Source of the DNA: JBOGXF01 sp050694275
Lineage (GTDB): Bacteria > Actinomycetota > CADDZG01 > WHSQ01
Reading direction: 5' to 3'
DNA length: 64,000 bases
Assembly (NCBI GenBank): GCA_050694275.1
Contig: JBOGXF010000053.1
Span: forward strand, 10,151 to 74,150
The notes under the pieces: model-generated
What the model saw: only the letters and a program-made list of their open reading frames with translations
The model's database searches: none
What the model was told of the DNA's origin: nothing
Position numbers and translations under genes: made by a program
Shown: positions 25,421 to 34,577 of the stretch, piece after piece
Layout: the number at the start of each line of letters is the position of its first letter
Position numbering within the stretch: the first letter of the stretch is position 1

Positions 25421-26308
25421 GTGCCGATCGCCCGCTACCTTTCCGTGGGTCTGTCCCTGTGCCTGATGGTAGCGGCGGTGCTGGCGCCGCACTCCGGAGC
25501 ACAGGTGGCGGCTGTTCCGGAGCTCACGCTCACTGAGGGGCAGCTTCTCGAGATCGCACGGGTGGACGCGCCCCCCGCGGGTACCGGTCTCCAGATCCAC
25601 GCCGATTTCCCAGAGGAACACCCTCTTCTGCTCGACGGTCTGACGATCTACGCGCTGACTGCCGACATCACGCCGGAGGGTGCCGTCGTCGTCCGCAGCG
25701 CGGTGACCGACGAGGGCCACGACTCCGGGCTCGAGCAGCAGAGCGATTGCAATGACCCCACGTTCAGGCCGCTCGGGGTCTTGTGGGACGCCGACGACAT
25801 GCCGGTCAAGTGGCGCTTCAACATCCGGACGGCCCCCGAGAAGCTGAAGGACCGCCTCACTATTCGCTCTGCTCGCAGGGCCCACCGCGTGTGGCCGCGG
25901 GCCAAGACCAACTGCAACAACCCCGATGCCAACGAGTTTCGCTTCTGGTTCACGGGATTGATTCGCAAGCACGTCAAGTTCGACGGCGTAAATATCGTCG
26001 AGTTCGGCGGGCTCGGCTCGGGTGCGCTGGCGGTCAACTACACCTGGTACCGCGGGACCAAGATCACCGAGGTCGACCTCCGGCTCAACCGCTACGACTA
26101 CCCGTGGACGAACTGGATACGCGGCGGAAGGTGGTCTTACCAGGTCATGAACGTCGTCACCCACGAGCTCGGCCACCAGCTGGGCCTCGATGACCTCTCG
26201 GAGCCACACGGGGCGCTGACCATGTACGGCCGCATCGGCAAGGGCGAGATCAGCAAGATCACGCTCGGTCGCGGCGATCTGAAGGGAGCAGCAACGCTCT
26301 CTCCTTGA
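25421..26308 (+). CDS. secreted matrixin/snapalysin-like metalloprotease
   Basis: GTG 25421 follows GGGAGGGAG and opens a signal peptide (IARYLSVGLSLCLMVAAVLA). The 295-residue precursor ends with HELGHQLGLDDL, an HExxHxxGxxD zinc motif with Asp as the expected third ligand as in snapalysin, and a Met-turn ALTMYG. A 'DCNDPTFRPLG' and 'TNCNNPDANEF' cysteine pair may form a disulfide. It is exported, and the substrate is unknown. The frame extends upstream to 25211 but that part has no start signal. Confidence 0.78.
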   Translation: MPIARYLSVGLSLCLMVAAVLAPHSGAQVAAVPELTLTEGQLLEIARVDAPPAGTGLQIHADFPEEHPLLLDGLTIYALTADITPEGAVVVRSAVTDEGHDSGLEQQSDCNDPTFRPLGVLWDADDMPVKWRFNIRTAPEKLKDRLTIRSARRAHRVWPRAKTNCNNPDANEFRFWFTGLIRKHVKFDGVNIVEFGGLGSGALAVNYTWYRGTKITEVDLRLNRYDYPWTNWIRGGRWSYQVMNVVTHELGHQLGLDDLSEPHGALTMYGRIGKGEISKITLGRGDLKGAATLSP

Positions 26309-26348
26309 GAGCCCGCCACACTCGTCCCCGAACGGCGACAATGCCGGG

Positions 26349-26711
26349 GTGGATCTTGATGTCCTGCGCGCCCACTGCCTCACCAAGCCCGGAGCCTCCG
26401 AGGAGTATCCCTTCGGGCCGGGGGCCCTGGTGATGAAAGTTGCGGGGAAGATGTTTGCGATCGTCGCCGAGGACGCGCGCCCCCTCACCGTCAGCCTCAA
26501 GTGTGAGCCGGAGATCGCGATCGTCCTGCGGAACAGACACGAAGCCGTCGGGCCCGGATACCACTTGAACAAGCGCCACTGGAACACCGTGACGCTGGAC
26601 GGCACGATCAACGATTCCGACATTCGCGACTGGATCGACGACTCCTACGACCTCGTCGTCGACGGCCTCCCGAGCAAGGCGCGCGCCGCGCTCACTGGCA
26701 AGGCGGAATAG
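26349..26711 (+). CDS. MmcQ/YjbR family protein
   Basis: The 120-residue protein begins with a DVLRAHCLTKPGASEEYPFGPGALVMKV segment and ends with IRDWIDDSYDLVVDGL, both hallmarks of the MmcQ/YjbR fold (a small double-wing DNA-binding-like domain of undetermined role). It starts with GTG at 26349. GACAAT (26337-26342) lies 12 nt upstream, so the transcript is probably leaderless. Confidence 0.87.
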   Translation: MDLDVLRAHCLTKPGASEEYPFGPGALVMKVAGKMFAIVAEDARPLTVSLKCEPEIAIVLRNRHEAVGPGYHLNKRHWNTVTLDGTINDSDIRDWIDDSYDLVVDGLPSKARAALTGKAE

Positions 26712-26806
26712 CAATCCGGCTCGCGTTCTAACGGGGAAGAGGCACCGTACCGGTCGCTCAGCCCCGACAGAATGTCTGCGCCTGTGGCCCGTTGCTCACC
26801 GGAGGG

Positions 26807-27211
26807 CTATTCCGTTCCAACGACCGCGAACTCACCTACCATGCCCTGGTCGGCGTGGTACCGGCAAAAGACCTGATAGATACCGGGCTCCAGGATGTCT
26901 CCGACCGGAGCGAACCGCAGCTCCTTGCCGGGCCGAACGTCTCGGTCGATGTCCGTGTCCACGACAGTGAAGTTGTGGAGGTTGCGGCCCTGGTTCTTGA
27001 TCACGAGCGGCCGGTCCGCGGCGATCTCGGGAGCTTCGTCGGGATGGATGTCGTGAAAGTGGTTGTCGACCGCGGTGGACACGAACGGACCGGTGGTGGG
27101 TTGAAGCTTGCCCTCCCTTACGAAGGGGGAATTCTCGCCACCGGAGCCGCACGCCGCCGACACGAGAAGGAGTGCAGCAGCGGCCCCCACAACCACTCGT
27201 CTACAGGACAT
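26807..27211 (-). CDS. cupredoxin-domain lipoprotein
   Basis: This is a 134-residue lipoprotein with lipobox LVSAAC at C21. The mature part is a plastocyanin-like domain with the usual ligand order H79 (LHNFTVV), C116, H119 and M124 in FCRYHADQGM, a complete type-1 copper site. It is probably a membrane-anchored electron carrier or copper chaperone on the outer face. The ATG at 27211 lies inside the end of glnQ (11-nt overlap), so it is the last gene of the liv-gln run. Why a copper protein ends an amino-acid transport operon is unclear. Confidence 0.8.
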   Translation of the reverse strand: MSCRRVVVGAAAALLLVSAACGSGGENSPFVREGKLQPTTGPFVSTAVDNHFHDIHPDEAPEIAADRPLVIKNQGRNLHNFTVVDTDIDRDVRPGKELRFAPVGDILEPGIYQVFCRYHADQGMVGEFAVVGTE

Positions 27212-27941
27212 GAGAGAGGAAGGATCGGCAGCGCTCGTCTCTAGGGTTCGCGAATACTTCCTTAGGAACTCCGTCCTCCACGATTTGTCCGTCGTCAATG
27301 AACAAGAGTCTCGTTCCCACCTCTCGGGCGAAGCCCATCTCGTGGCTCACGACGAGCATCGTCATGCCTTCTTCGGCAAGTCGCTGCATCGTATCGAGCA
27401 CCTCCTTGACCAATTCGGGATCGAGAGCCGACGTGACTTCGTCGAAAAGCATTAACTTCGGCCGCATCGCAAGCGCCCGGGCGATGGCAACTCGCTGCTG
27501 CTGCCCGCCTGAAAGCTGTGACGGATAAGAGTCGGCCTTTTCTGGGAGACCCACGTGGTCGAGTTCCTTCGCGGCACGCTCGCGCGCCTCGTCCCCGGAC
27601 ATTCTCAAGACCTTCTCGAGCGCGACGGTAATGTTCTGAAGAGCGGTCTTGTGCGGAAACAGGTTGAACGACTGGAACACGATGCCGATTTCGGTGCGGG
27701 CCTTGTTGAGGTCGGTACGGATGTCTGTGAGTTCCTTGCCGTCGAATAGAACTTTTCCCTCGCTCGGTTCCTCAAGCATGTTGATCGTACGCAAGAGAGT
27801 CGACTTCCCCGATCCCGACGGTCCAATCACCACCACGACCTGACCCTGGTTGATGGCGAAATCGATGCCTCTGAGGACGTGCAGGTCCCCGAACCACTTA
27901 TGGATACGCTCAAGCCTCACGAGGGAGCCGTCCGGATTCAT
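27201..27941 (-). CDS. glnQ: polar amino acid ABC transporter ATPase
   Basis: The 246-residue ATPase has Walker A GPSGSGKST, Q-loop VFQSFNLFPHKT, signature LSGGQQQRVAIARAL, Walker B LMLFDEVTSALD and H-loop VSHEMGFA, the typical GlnQ/HisP set. It energizes uptake through GlnP. The start overlaps the glnP stop by 4 nt. Its last codons overlap the cupredoxin gene. Confidence 0.92.
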   Translation of the reverse strand: MNPDGSLVRLERIHKWFGDLHVLRGIDFAINQGQVVVVIGPSGSGKSTLLRTINMLEEPSEGKVLFDGKELTDIRTDLNKARTEIGIVFQSFNLFPHKTALQNITVALEKVLRMSGDEARERAAKELDHVGLPEKADSYPSQLSGGQQQRVAIARALAMRPKLMLFDEVTSALDPELVKEVLDTMQRLAEEGMTMLVVSHEMGFAREVGTRLLFIDDGQIVEDGVPKEVFANPRDERCRSFLSHVL

Positions 27942-29083
27942 GCCTGTCCCACGATCCCGGTGAGACCGCTGCGCAGACGACTCTCGACCAAGTTCACCGC
28001 CCTGATGAGCGGGAGGGTGATCACCAGGTAGCCGACGGCGGCCGCAACATAAAAAGTCGCATTGAACGTCGTCGCGAAGCCTTCCTGTGCGACGCTGAAC
28101 AACTCCTGCTCAGAAACCAGCAGTCCGATGAAGACCACCAGAGCAGTGTCCTTGATGAGGATCACGAACTCGTTCATCAACGGGGGAATCACGCGCCTGA
28201 CTGCTTGCGGAACGATCGAGTAGCGCATCGCCTGGAGGTACGTCATCCCGAGCGAGCGGGCGGCCTCCATCTGGCCACGCTCGATCGACTGGATGCCGGC
28301 GCGAAACACCTCCGCCGCGTACGCACCGGTGTTGAGAGCGAAGACGAGCATCGCGGTGTTGAGGGTCGATAAGTTCAGGTCTAGACCGAGAGCGATGCCG
28401 AAGTAGAAGAAGCTAAGCTGCCATACCAGGGGCGTGCCGCGGAAAAAATTGATGTACGCACGCGCAGGCGCACGAACCGCCCGGCGCGCGGACAGAGCCA
28501 GGACCGCCAGAATTAGACCGATGACGATCCCGCCGAACTCCCCGACCCCGGCAAGCAGTATCGTGTTCTTGGCACCCCGTAAGAACGCCCCGATTGAGCC
28601 TTCTTGCTGCAGGACTGCGACGTTGAGGAAGTTACGAGCGAACACAACCAGGTCACCAGCGCGGAACCATAAGAGAAACCCACCTAGCGCTACCCCTTGA
28701 ATGCCCAGGACCGCTCCGGTTATCGCGTGCTCGCGCATCCGCTTGGTCGTCATGCGTTTATAGGTGCCAAAGCCCACGACGACCGCGGCAAGCCCGACCA
28801 GGATTCCAGCAACCAGAAGAATGGTCTCCGGCGTTGATCTCAGGCCTTCGACGATGTGGCAGACTCCCCGGGCACCGACGATCCTTCCCGGCTCAAGCCC
28901 TTCGTCGATACAGAACTGGGTGACTCGGCCCCCCCAGAGAGCGAAACCGAGCTGGACGAATATCGAACCCAGGAGGACCACCGCGAGGGCTCCGGCCCCC
29001 GCAGCGAGGGTCGAGAGTGGTAAAGGCCCGGTCTTGCCTTTGACATCCGGAGGGCCGATCCTTCGCTCCACCGCTATCGCCAT
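27938..29083 (-). CDS. glnP: polar amino acid ABC transporter permease
   Basis: The 381-residue permease is longer than the usual 220-320 because of extra N-terminal helices (about 25-150). The HisM-type core carries the EAA loop ...AARSLGMTYLQAMRYSIVPQAVRRVIPPLMNEFVILIKDTAL and FFRGTPLVWQLSFFYFG. With GlnQ and GlnH it imports glutamine/glutamate-like amino acids. It is separated from glnH by 88 bp holding a strong hairpin. Confidence 0.9.
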   Translation of the reverse strand: MAIAVERRIGPPDVKGKTGPLPLSTLAAGAGALAVVLLGSIFVQLGFALWGGRVTQFCIDEGLEPGRIVGARGVCHIVEGLRSTPETILLVAGILVGLAAVVVGFGTYKRMTTKRMREHAITGAVLGIQGVALGGFLLWFRAGDLVVFARNFLNVAVLQQEGSIGAFLRGAKNTILLAGVGEFGGIVIGLILAVLALSARRAVRAPARAYINFFRGTPLVWQLSFFYFGIALGLDLNLSTLNTAMLVFALNTGAYAAEVFRAGIQSIERGQMEAARSLGMTYLQAMRYSIVPQAVRRVIPPLMNEFVILIKDTALVVFIGLLVSEQELFSVAQEGFATTFNATFYVAAAVGYLVITLPLIRAVNLVESRLRSGLTGIVGQA

Positions 29084-29118
29084 CGCTGCCTCACTTCCTC
29101 ACTTGCACATGGACGACA

Positions 29119-29149
29119 ACACCCGCCCTCCATTGTGGAGGACGGGTGT
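29119..29149 (-). other. intercistronic hairpin between glnH and glnP
   Basis: ACACCCG plus CCTCC pair with GGAGG plus CGGGTGT around a 5-nt loop. The single C-A mismatch of the plus strand becomes a G-U pair in the transcribed (minus) RNA, giving 13 continuous pairs. No T-run follows, so mRNA stabilisation or partial attenuation after the binding-protein gene is more likely than full termination. Confidence 0.6.
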
Positions 29150-29171
29150 GAAGACCTCTTGCTCTCGACGA

Positions 29172-30023
29172 CTAGGCTTGGAACTGCTCCGGTACCGGGG
29201 TGCCGGGGAAGTAGGTCTCGAAGATCTCGGCATAGGTGCCGTCGGCGATGAGATCCGCCAAGGTTTGGTTGACCGCCTCGATCAGCTCCTGGTTCTCCTC
29301 GGAGAAGGCAAACCCGTAGTTCTCACCGGTGTCGAACGCCTCTGTGACCTCAAGTCCCGGGCGCTGCTCGACCTCGGCCACGGACGACGGCTCGTCGTTG
29401 ACGATCGCGGTGACACGTCCTCCCTCGAGATCGGTGAACGCCTGCGAGATGACCTGGAAGGTCTTGATCTCGACCCCTTCGGGGGCATTCTCCTCGGCAT
29501 AGGCTTTGCCGGTTGTCCCCTTCTGAACCCCGATGACGTCCCCTTCGCCTAGGTCGTCCAACGAGTCGACATCGGGCGTCTCCTCGGTGTTGACTGCGAA
29601 TCCCTGGCGAGCGGCGTAGTAAGGGTCGGAGAAGTCAACGACCTGGTCGCGTTCTTCGGTGATCGTCGAGGCCGCGGCGACAATATCGAACTGCCCCGCT
29701 GCAACAGCGGTGAAGATCGTGTCGAAGTTTGCCTTCTTGAACTCGACCTCGAGCCCGAGCCGCTCGGCGATCGCCCCCACCAAGTCGACATCGAATCCCT
29801 TGAGCTCGCCGCCCTCTCGGTACTCGAACGGACGGAAATCGAGACACGACCCCACCAAGAGCGTGCCCTCCGTGAGAGTGGTAACCGCCGGGGCTTCGGT
29901 CTCGGTGTCGCCCAAGCCCCCCGTGTCTTCCGGCTCCTCCTCGCCGCAGGCAGCCGCGACCAGCATGACCGCAGCGAGCACCGCCAGCAGCTTGATGACG
30001 TATCGCCTTCGTTCGAACATCAT
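29172..30023 (-). CDS. glnH: polar amino acid ABC transporter binding lipoprotein
   Basis: The 283-residue solute-binding protein has a lipobox near VAAACGEE (about residue 26) and a family-3 SBP fold: RPFEYREGGELKGFDVDLVGAIAERL, ITEERDQVVDFSDPYYAARQGFAV and GVQKGTTGKAYAEEN. It captures polar amino acids outside the membrane for GlnPQ. A GGAAGGGGG ribosome site precedes the start. It lies 28 bp after the livF stop, so it may be read from the liv promoter as well. Confidence 0.92.
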   Translation of the reverse strand: MMFERRRYVIKLLAVLAAVMLVAAACGEEEPEDTGGLGDTETEAPAVTTLTEGTLLVGSCLDFRPFEYREGGELKGFDVDLVGAIAERLGLEVEFKKANFDTIFTAVAAGQFDIVAAASTITEERDQVVDFSDPYYAARQGFAVNTEETPDVDSLDDLGEGDVIGVQKGTTGKAYAEENAPEGVEIKTFQVISQAFTDLEGGRVTAIVNDEPSSVAEVEQRPGLEVTEAFDTGENYGFAFSEENQELIEAVNQTLADLIADGTYAEIFETYFPGTPVPEQFQA

Positions 30024-30051
30024 GTCCCCCTTCCAGTTACTGCCGGACGAC

Positions 30052-30807
30052 TCAGTCCATCTCCCCGAGATAAGCGCTGCGCATCTCGGGATTCTTCAGG
30101 AGACCCTCGGCCGTGTCGGCCAGCACGATCCTTCCGGTCTGCAGGACGTAGCCATGGTCGGCGATCGATAGCGCCATGTTCGCGTTCTGTTCGACCACGA
30201 ACACCGTCGTCCCCTGTTCGTTGATCTGTTTGATGATGTCGAAATTCTGAGCGACGAGCACCGGCGCGAGCCCCATCGAAGGCTCGTCCATCAGGAGCAC
30301 CTTGGGCCGGGCCATCAGGGCCCGGGCCATCGCCACCATCTGTTGCTCCCCGCCGGAGAGGGTTCCCGCACGCTGGCTCAGCCGCTCCTTCACGCGCGGG
30401 AAGAGATCGAAAATGCGGTCCAGGTCCTCGGAGACCTCCTTGTCCTTGCGGAGGTACGACCCCAGCTCGAGATTCTCCCGAACCGTCATCCGGTGGAACA
30501 GCCGGCGGTTCTCGGGGACCATCGAGATGCCCTTCTCCACCAAAGTCTGAGTCTGCTGCCCGCTTACCGTCTCGCCGTCGAGAACGACTCTGCCGGTGGT
30601 CGGTTTGACGTAGCCGAGGATGGTCTTGAGCGTGGTCGTCTTGCCACTCGCGTTGCCCCCGAGCAGACAGACGATCTCCCCTTCCTTGATCTCGAGGTTG
30701 ACGTCACGCAGGACCTGGACGGGCCCGTAATGCGTGTTGACCCCTTGGAGTTCGAGCACCACCCGGCCGTCGGTCGCCGCAGATGTACCGCCCCCCTGCG
30801 AGCTCAT
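30052..30807 (-). CDS. livF: branched-chain amino acid ABC transporter ATPase LivF
   Basis: The 251-residue ATPase has Walker A GGNASGKTT, the LivF-typical MVPENRRLFHRMTVRENLELG, signature LSGGEQQMVAMARAL and Walker B LLMDEPSMGLAP. It is the second ATPase of the Liv system. The start overlaps the livG stop by 4 nt. The Walker A has Asn/Ala where most ATPases have Asn-Gly-Ala, which is still within LivF variation. Confidence 0.93.
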   Translation of the reverse strand: MSSQGGGTSAATDGRVVLELQGVNTHYGPVQVLRDVNLEIKEGEIVCLLGGNASGKTTTLKTILGYVKPTTGRVVLDGETVSGQQTQTLVEKGISMVPENRRLFHRMTVRENLELGSYLRKDKEVSEDLDRIFDLFPRVKERLSQRAGTLSGGEQQMVAMARALMARPKVLLMDEPSMGLAPVLVAQNFDIIKQINEQGTTVFVVEQNANMALSIADHGYVLQTGRIVLADTAEGLLKNPEMRSAYLGEMD

Positions 30808-31589
30808 GTCGCGGTCGCCGCCTTCGTGCCGAGGTACGCCTCGATCACACGCTCGTCGTGGGCGACTTCGTCGAAGGGCCCCTCTGCGATCTTTCTTCCG
30901 TAGTCGAGGACCACGACGCGATCGGACACGCCTCTGACAACCCGCATGTCGTGCTCGATCAATACGACGGTGAAGCCCTTTTGGTCGCGCAGCTTGCCGA
31001 TGAGCTCGGTCAGCTCCTTCGTCTCGCGCGGGTTCATGCCGGCGGTGGGCTCGTCGAGAAGGATCACCTTGGGATCCGAAGCCATCGCCCGCGCGATCTC
31101 GAGCCGGCGCCGGTTGGCGTAGGACAGCGAGATCGCCGACTGGTCAAAGCGGTAACCAACCAGCCGCGTCCCGAAGAAGGCCAGGCTCTCCTCCGCCCGC
31201 TTCCTCGTCTCCTCCTCCTCGGCGCGAAAACGGGGCGTCCGCAGGATCGCGCCGAGCATTCCGGACTTGGTTCTGCAGTGCCGGGCGACCATCACGTTCT
31301 CGCGCACGCTCATCTCCGCGAACAGGCGCACGTTCTGGAAGGTCCGAGCGATGCCGAGCTCGAGGATCTGACTGGGGACCAAGCCTACGATGTCCTCGGA
31401 GTTGAAGAGGATCTCGCCCGAGTCCGCGCCGATCATTCCGGTGACGAGGTTGAAAAAAGTGGTCTTGCCGGCCCCGTTCGGTCCGATGACGCTCACGACC
31501 TCACCTTCGTCGACATGGAGGTCGAGAGCGTCGATGGCGTTGACGCCCCCGAACGACTTGTGCAGGGCTTTTATCTCGAGCAACGCCAT
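30804..31589 (-). CDS. livG: branched-chain amino acid ABC transporter ATPase LivG
   Basis: The 261-residue ATPase has Walker A GPNGAGKTT, the long LivG insert (ARTFQNVRLFAEMSVRENVMVARH), LSYANRRRLEIARAMAS in place of a standard LSGGQ and Walker B VILLDEPTAGMNPRET, all as in LivG. The start at 31589 (MALLEIKAL) lies 2 nt after the livM stop. An upstream frame extension to 31652 overlaps livM and was not used. Confidence 0.92.
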   Translation of the reverse strand: MALLEIKALHKSFGGVNAIDALDLHVDEGEVVSVIGPNGAGKTTFFNLVTGMIGADSGEILFNSEDIVGLVPSQILELGIARTFQNVRLFAEMSVRENVMVARHCRTKSGMLGAILRTPRFRAEEEETRKRAEESLAFFGTRLVGYRFDQSAISLSYANRRRLEIARAMASDPKVILLDEPTAGMNPRETKELTELIGKLRDQKGFTVVLIEHDMRVVRGVSDRVVVLDYGRKIAEGPFDEVAHDERVIEAYLGTKAATAT

Positions 31590-31591
31590 GG

Positions 31592-33391
31592 TTATGCCTC
31601 GCTCGGCACGGCTTCGGCCTTCTCTTGCTTTATTTGTTCCTGCCTGAGCCACTCGTCCTGCGCGATCTCATCCTCGTGCAACTCGGCCGCGCGTCGCCTG
31701 CTCGGGATGAAGCCCTCAGGCTTCTTCAACATCATGAATATCAGCACCGCTCCGTACGTGAGGAATCTGAACTCATCGAACTCTCGCAACAGCTCCGGAA
31801 GTCCCACCAGCACGAAGGCGCCCACGAGAACCCCGGGAACGCTGCCCAGCCCGCCAATGATCACGATAATGAGTATGTTGATCGACACGACGACCGAGAA
31901 ACTGCTCGGGAAGATGGCACCGATCTTCGTAGCGAAGAGCGCTCCTCCCAATCCACCGAGAATGGCGCCGATGATAAACGCGTAGAGCTTCGCCGCGACG
32001 ATATTGACTCCCATCGCTTCCGCCACGGACTCGTCCTCGCGCATCGCCATCCATGCTCGGCCCATACGGGAGTCCTCGAGCGCGTACGTTACATACGCAG
32101 CGACGATGGCGAGGCCGAAGATCGCGTAGAAGAACGCCTGCGACCCCTGGAGCTCTATCGGGCCGACGACGATGTTCGGGATGTTGATGATCCCCTGTGC
32201 GCCCCCGAACGTTCCACTGAGCGCATCGGAAAAGAACAGGATCCGGGCGATCTCGCCGAACCCGAGCGTGACGATCGCAAGGTAATCGCCGCGCATCCGG
32301 AGGACCGGCACGCCGACGACGATGCCGGAGAAGGCGGCGGCTATCGCCACGAACGGAAGCGCGAGGAAGAAGGTCATCTCGGGCGAGAAGGCCGGCGCCG
32401 ACGGCGAGGTGAGCACTCCCGCCGTGTACGCGCCGATCGCGAAGAAGGCAACGTAGCCGAGGTCCAAAAGCCCGGCGAAGCCGACCACGATGTTGAGCCC
32501 CAGGGCCATCAACAGGAAGATCCCGGCGAGATCGGCGACCTCGCTCAGGAAGACCCCGAGGATCCGCGGAAGGACCGCGATCAGCAGGAGAAGGACGACC
32601 ATGCCGACGATCGCTCTCTTGCGCCGTTCGCTCTCAGGCAGAGAGTAGAAACTCTCCCGCAGCGACTTCTCCCGGCGCCCGGACGCAACGTAGAGCGCGA
32701 AGAACACCGCGAACACGATCACCGCGCCGGCTATGGACAGTCCGCTGACCTCGAACAGGAAGCTGTTCACCCCCGGCAGGCCAGCGCCTCTGAAAAGCTG
32801 CTTCACCAGCGCTTCCAGCAAACCCACGACCACCACCCACGTGACCGCCATGGATAGCGGCCTGCGCCACCGCTCGACGAGAAGGTGAGCCGCGCCCCCG
32901 ATCGAACCCAGCACGGCCCCACCGAGCAAGTAGAAGCCAAACGAAGCCCCGAGCCCGCCGCTCAGAGTGAGCGTGTCCACGAGCTCGGGAGAGAAGTGAA
33001 GAAAGATGTCGCGAATGTCGAAGGCGTTGATGAAAGCGACGAACAGGCCGAATATCACGCCCGCGATCGCTCCGGCGATCGCTCCCGCCACGACGTTACG
33101 GGAGCCGGGGCGCGATGCCTCGAAACCCTCCCGCTGCTCCGGCGGAGTCCCGCCGATGTAGCCGAACACGAACGGAATGGTCAAGAGCAGAAGGTTGGCG
33201 AAGGACAGCCCGACGATTACCTCGCGCGTCTGAAACGCCATGACCATGCCCACGGCCGCAACGAAGACGAGCGCGAGCCCGGCGATCAGGCCCATGCGGG
33301 CCGCCCGCCTGAGGTCGACCTCGCGCGCCGGAACCAGCTTCTGCGGCTCGGGAGCGGCCGTCTGCTCGATCCTGGTCGCCGTCTCCGCCAT
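31592..33391 (-). CDS. livM: branched-chain amino acid ABC transporter permease LivM with large N-terminal extension
   Basis: The C-terminal half (about 290-560) is a normal LivM permease: GLNIVVGFAGLLDLGYVAFFAIGAYTAGVL, RGDYLAIVTLGFGEIARI, and an EAA-like GRAWMAMREDESVAEAMGVN loop. The first about 260 residues add some six membrane helices and a cytoplasmic REKSLRESFYSLPESERRKRAI segment not found in ordinary LivM (300-420 residues). The C-terminal tail is charged. It transports branched-chain amino acids with LivH. The extra domain's role is unknown. Confidence 0.9.
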   Translation of the reverse strand: MAETATRIEQTAAPEPQKLVPAREVDLRRAARMGLIAGLALVFVAAVGMVMAFQTREVIVGLSFANLLLLTIPFVFGYIGGTPPEQREGFEASRPGSRNVVAGAIAGAIAGVIFGLFVAFINAFDIRDIFLHFSPELVDTLTLSGGLGASFGFYLLGGAVLGSIGGAAHLLVERWRRPLSMAVTWVVVVGLLEALVKQLFRGAGLPGVNSFLFEVSGLSIAGAVIVFAVFFALYVASGRREKSLRESFYSLPESERRKRAIVGMVVLLLLIAVLPRILGVFLSEVADLAGIFLLMALGLNIVVGFAGLLDLGYVAFFAIGAYTAGVLTSPSAPAFSPEMTFFLALPFVAIAAAFSGIVVGVPVLRMRGDYLAIVTLGFGEIARILFFSDALSGTFGGAQGIINIPNIVVGPIELQGSQAFFYAIFGLAIVAAYVTYALEDSRMGRAWMAMREDESVAEAMGVNIVAAKLYAFIIGAILGGLGGALFATKIGAIFPSSFSVVVSINILIIVIIGGLGSVPGVLVGAFVLVGLPELLREFDEFRFLTYGAVLIFMMLKKPEGFIPSRRRAAELHEDEIAQDEWLRQEQIKQEKAEAVPSEA

Positions 33392-33394
33392 GGT

Positions 33395-34483
33395 CTAGGC
33401 CCTCTCCCGCGCCAGTCGCTCGCCGAGGATGCCGGAGGGACGGAAGATCAACACCAGGATCAACGTGAGGAACGCGACGACGTCCTTGAGCTGATGCGCT
33501 GCGTCAACTCCGAGCCCCGTGAGGACGAGGCTGGGGCCCATTGATTCGACGCCTCCCAGAACCAGTCCTCCCATCATGGCGCCGATGATGTTGCCGATGC
33601 CGCCGAGCACTGCCGACGTGAACGCTTTGATCCCGGGGAAGAAACCTGTGAAGAAGTCGACACTGCCGAACTCGAGCCCGAAGAGCAAGCCGGCGACCCC
33701 CGCCATCGCGCCCCCGACCGCGAACACCAGGACGATCGTTCGGTCGACGTTGATGCCCATGAGCCGAGCGATCTCTTGATCTTCGGACACCGCCCGTATC
33801 GCTTTGCCCGCCTTAGTCTTCTCGACGAATAGATAGAGCCCGGCCATCATCGCAAAAGCGGCGATGATGATGAGAAGCTGCACCTTGAGAAAGGGTATCC
33901 CCAGGATTTCGACCGAGCCTTGCAGCGATTGCATCGTCGGAAAGGCCTTCTTGTCGGTCCCGAACATCCCCGCGACCGCGTACTGGATGAAGAACGACGC
34001 GCCGATAGAGGTGATCAGCGGGATGAGACGGGGCTTACCTCGCAAGGGGCGATATGCGACCCGTTCGAGCACCACCGACACGAGCATCGACACCGCCATG
34101 CAGCAGATCAGCGTGAACGCCAGCGAGAAAACGGGCTGGCTGTTCCACAGCCCCGCGTCGGCCAGCGCGGTCGAAACGAAGAACCCGGTCATCGCGCCGG
34201 TCATGAACACCTCGCCGTGGGCGAAGTTGATGAACCGAAGCACGCCATAGACCATGGTGTAGCCGAGCGCGATCAGCGCGTACACAGATCCCTGGGCGAC
34301 CCCAAATATCACCAGATCGCGCCACTGCGCGCCGCTGAGTCTCCCGCTGCTGATGCTGTTGAACGCGCCCCAGGCGATGGCGAGGACCGCGCCGATGCGC
34401 ACCAACCACAGAAAGCTGTCGATGATCGGGAGCTGGACCTTGCGGCGCGCTCCTACAGGACCCTGCGCTACATCCTGCGCCAT
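33395..34483 (-). CDS. livH: branched-chain amino acid ABC transporter permease LivH
   Basis: The 362-residue permease has the LivH core: GSVYALIALGYTMVYGVLRFINFAHGEVFM, RPLRGKPRLIPLITSIGASFFIQ, and AIRAVSEDQEIARLMGINVDRTI as the coupling loop. About 55 extra residues and one helix precede the core. It lies 3 bp upstream of livM. Confidence 0.93.
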   Translation of the reverse strand: MAQDVAQGPVGARRKVQLPIIDSFLWLVRIGAVLAIAWGAFNSISSGRLSGAQWRDLVIFGVAQGSVYALIALGYTMVYGVLRFINFAHGEVFMTGAMTGFFVSTALADAGLWNSQPVFSLAFTLICCMAVSMLVSVVLERVAYRPLRGKPRLIPLITSIGASFFIQYAVAGMFGTDKKAFPTMQSLQGSVEILGIPFLKVQLLIIIAAFAMMAGLYLFVEKTKAGKAIRAVSEDQEIARLMGINVDRTIVLVFAVGGAMAGVAGLLFGLEFGSVDFFTGFFPGIKAFTSAVLGGIGNIIGAMMGGLVLGGVESMGPSLVLTGLGVDAAHQLKDVVAFLTLILVLIFRPSGILGERLARERA

Positions 34484-34524
34484 GTCACCTCATGTCACCC
34501 GACGGTCATCTCGAGTCAGACACG

Positions 34525-34559
34525 GACCGGGTGCCCGGCACCCCACGGGGCACCCGGTC
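34525..34559 (-). other. intercistronic hairpin between livK and livH
   Basis: GACCGGGTGCCC (34525-34536) pairs perfectly with GGGCACCCGGTC (34548-34559) around an 11-nt loop. No T-run follows on the minus strand. It probably protects the binding-protein message or lowers read-through into the permease genes, like the glnH-glnP hairpin. Confidence 0.65.
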
Positions 34560-34577
34560 GGTCTCGCTCCCAAAATC

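Noticed and set aside
27209..27298. Longer N-terminus for the cupredoxin lipoprotein
   Set aside because: The upstream codons overlap glnQ and would hide the signal peptide and lipobox that fit a start at 27211.
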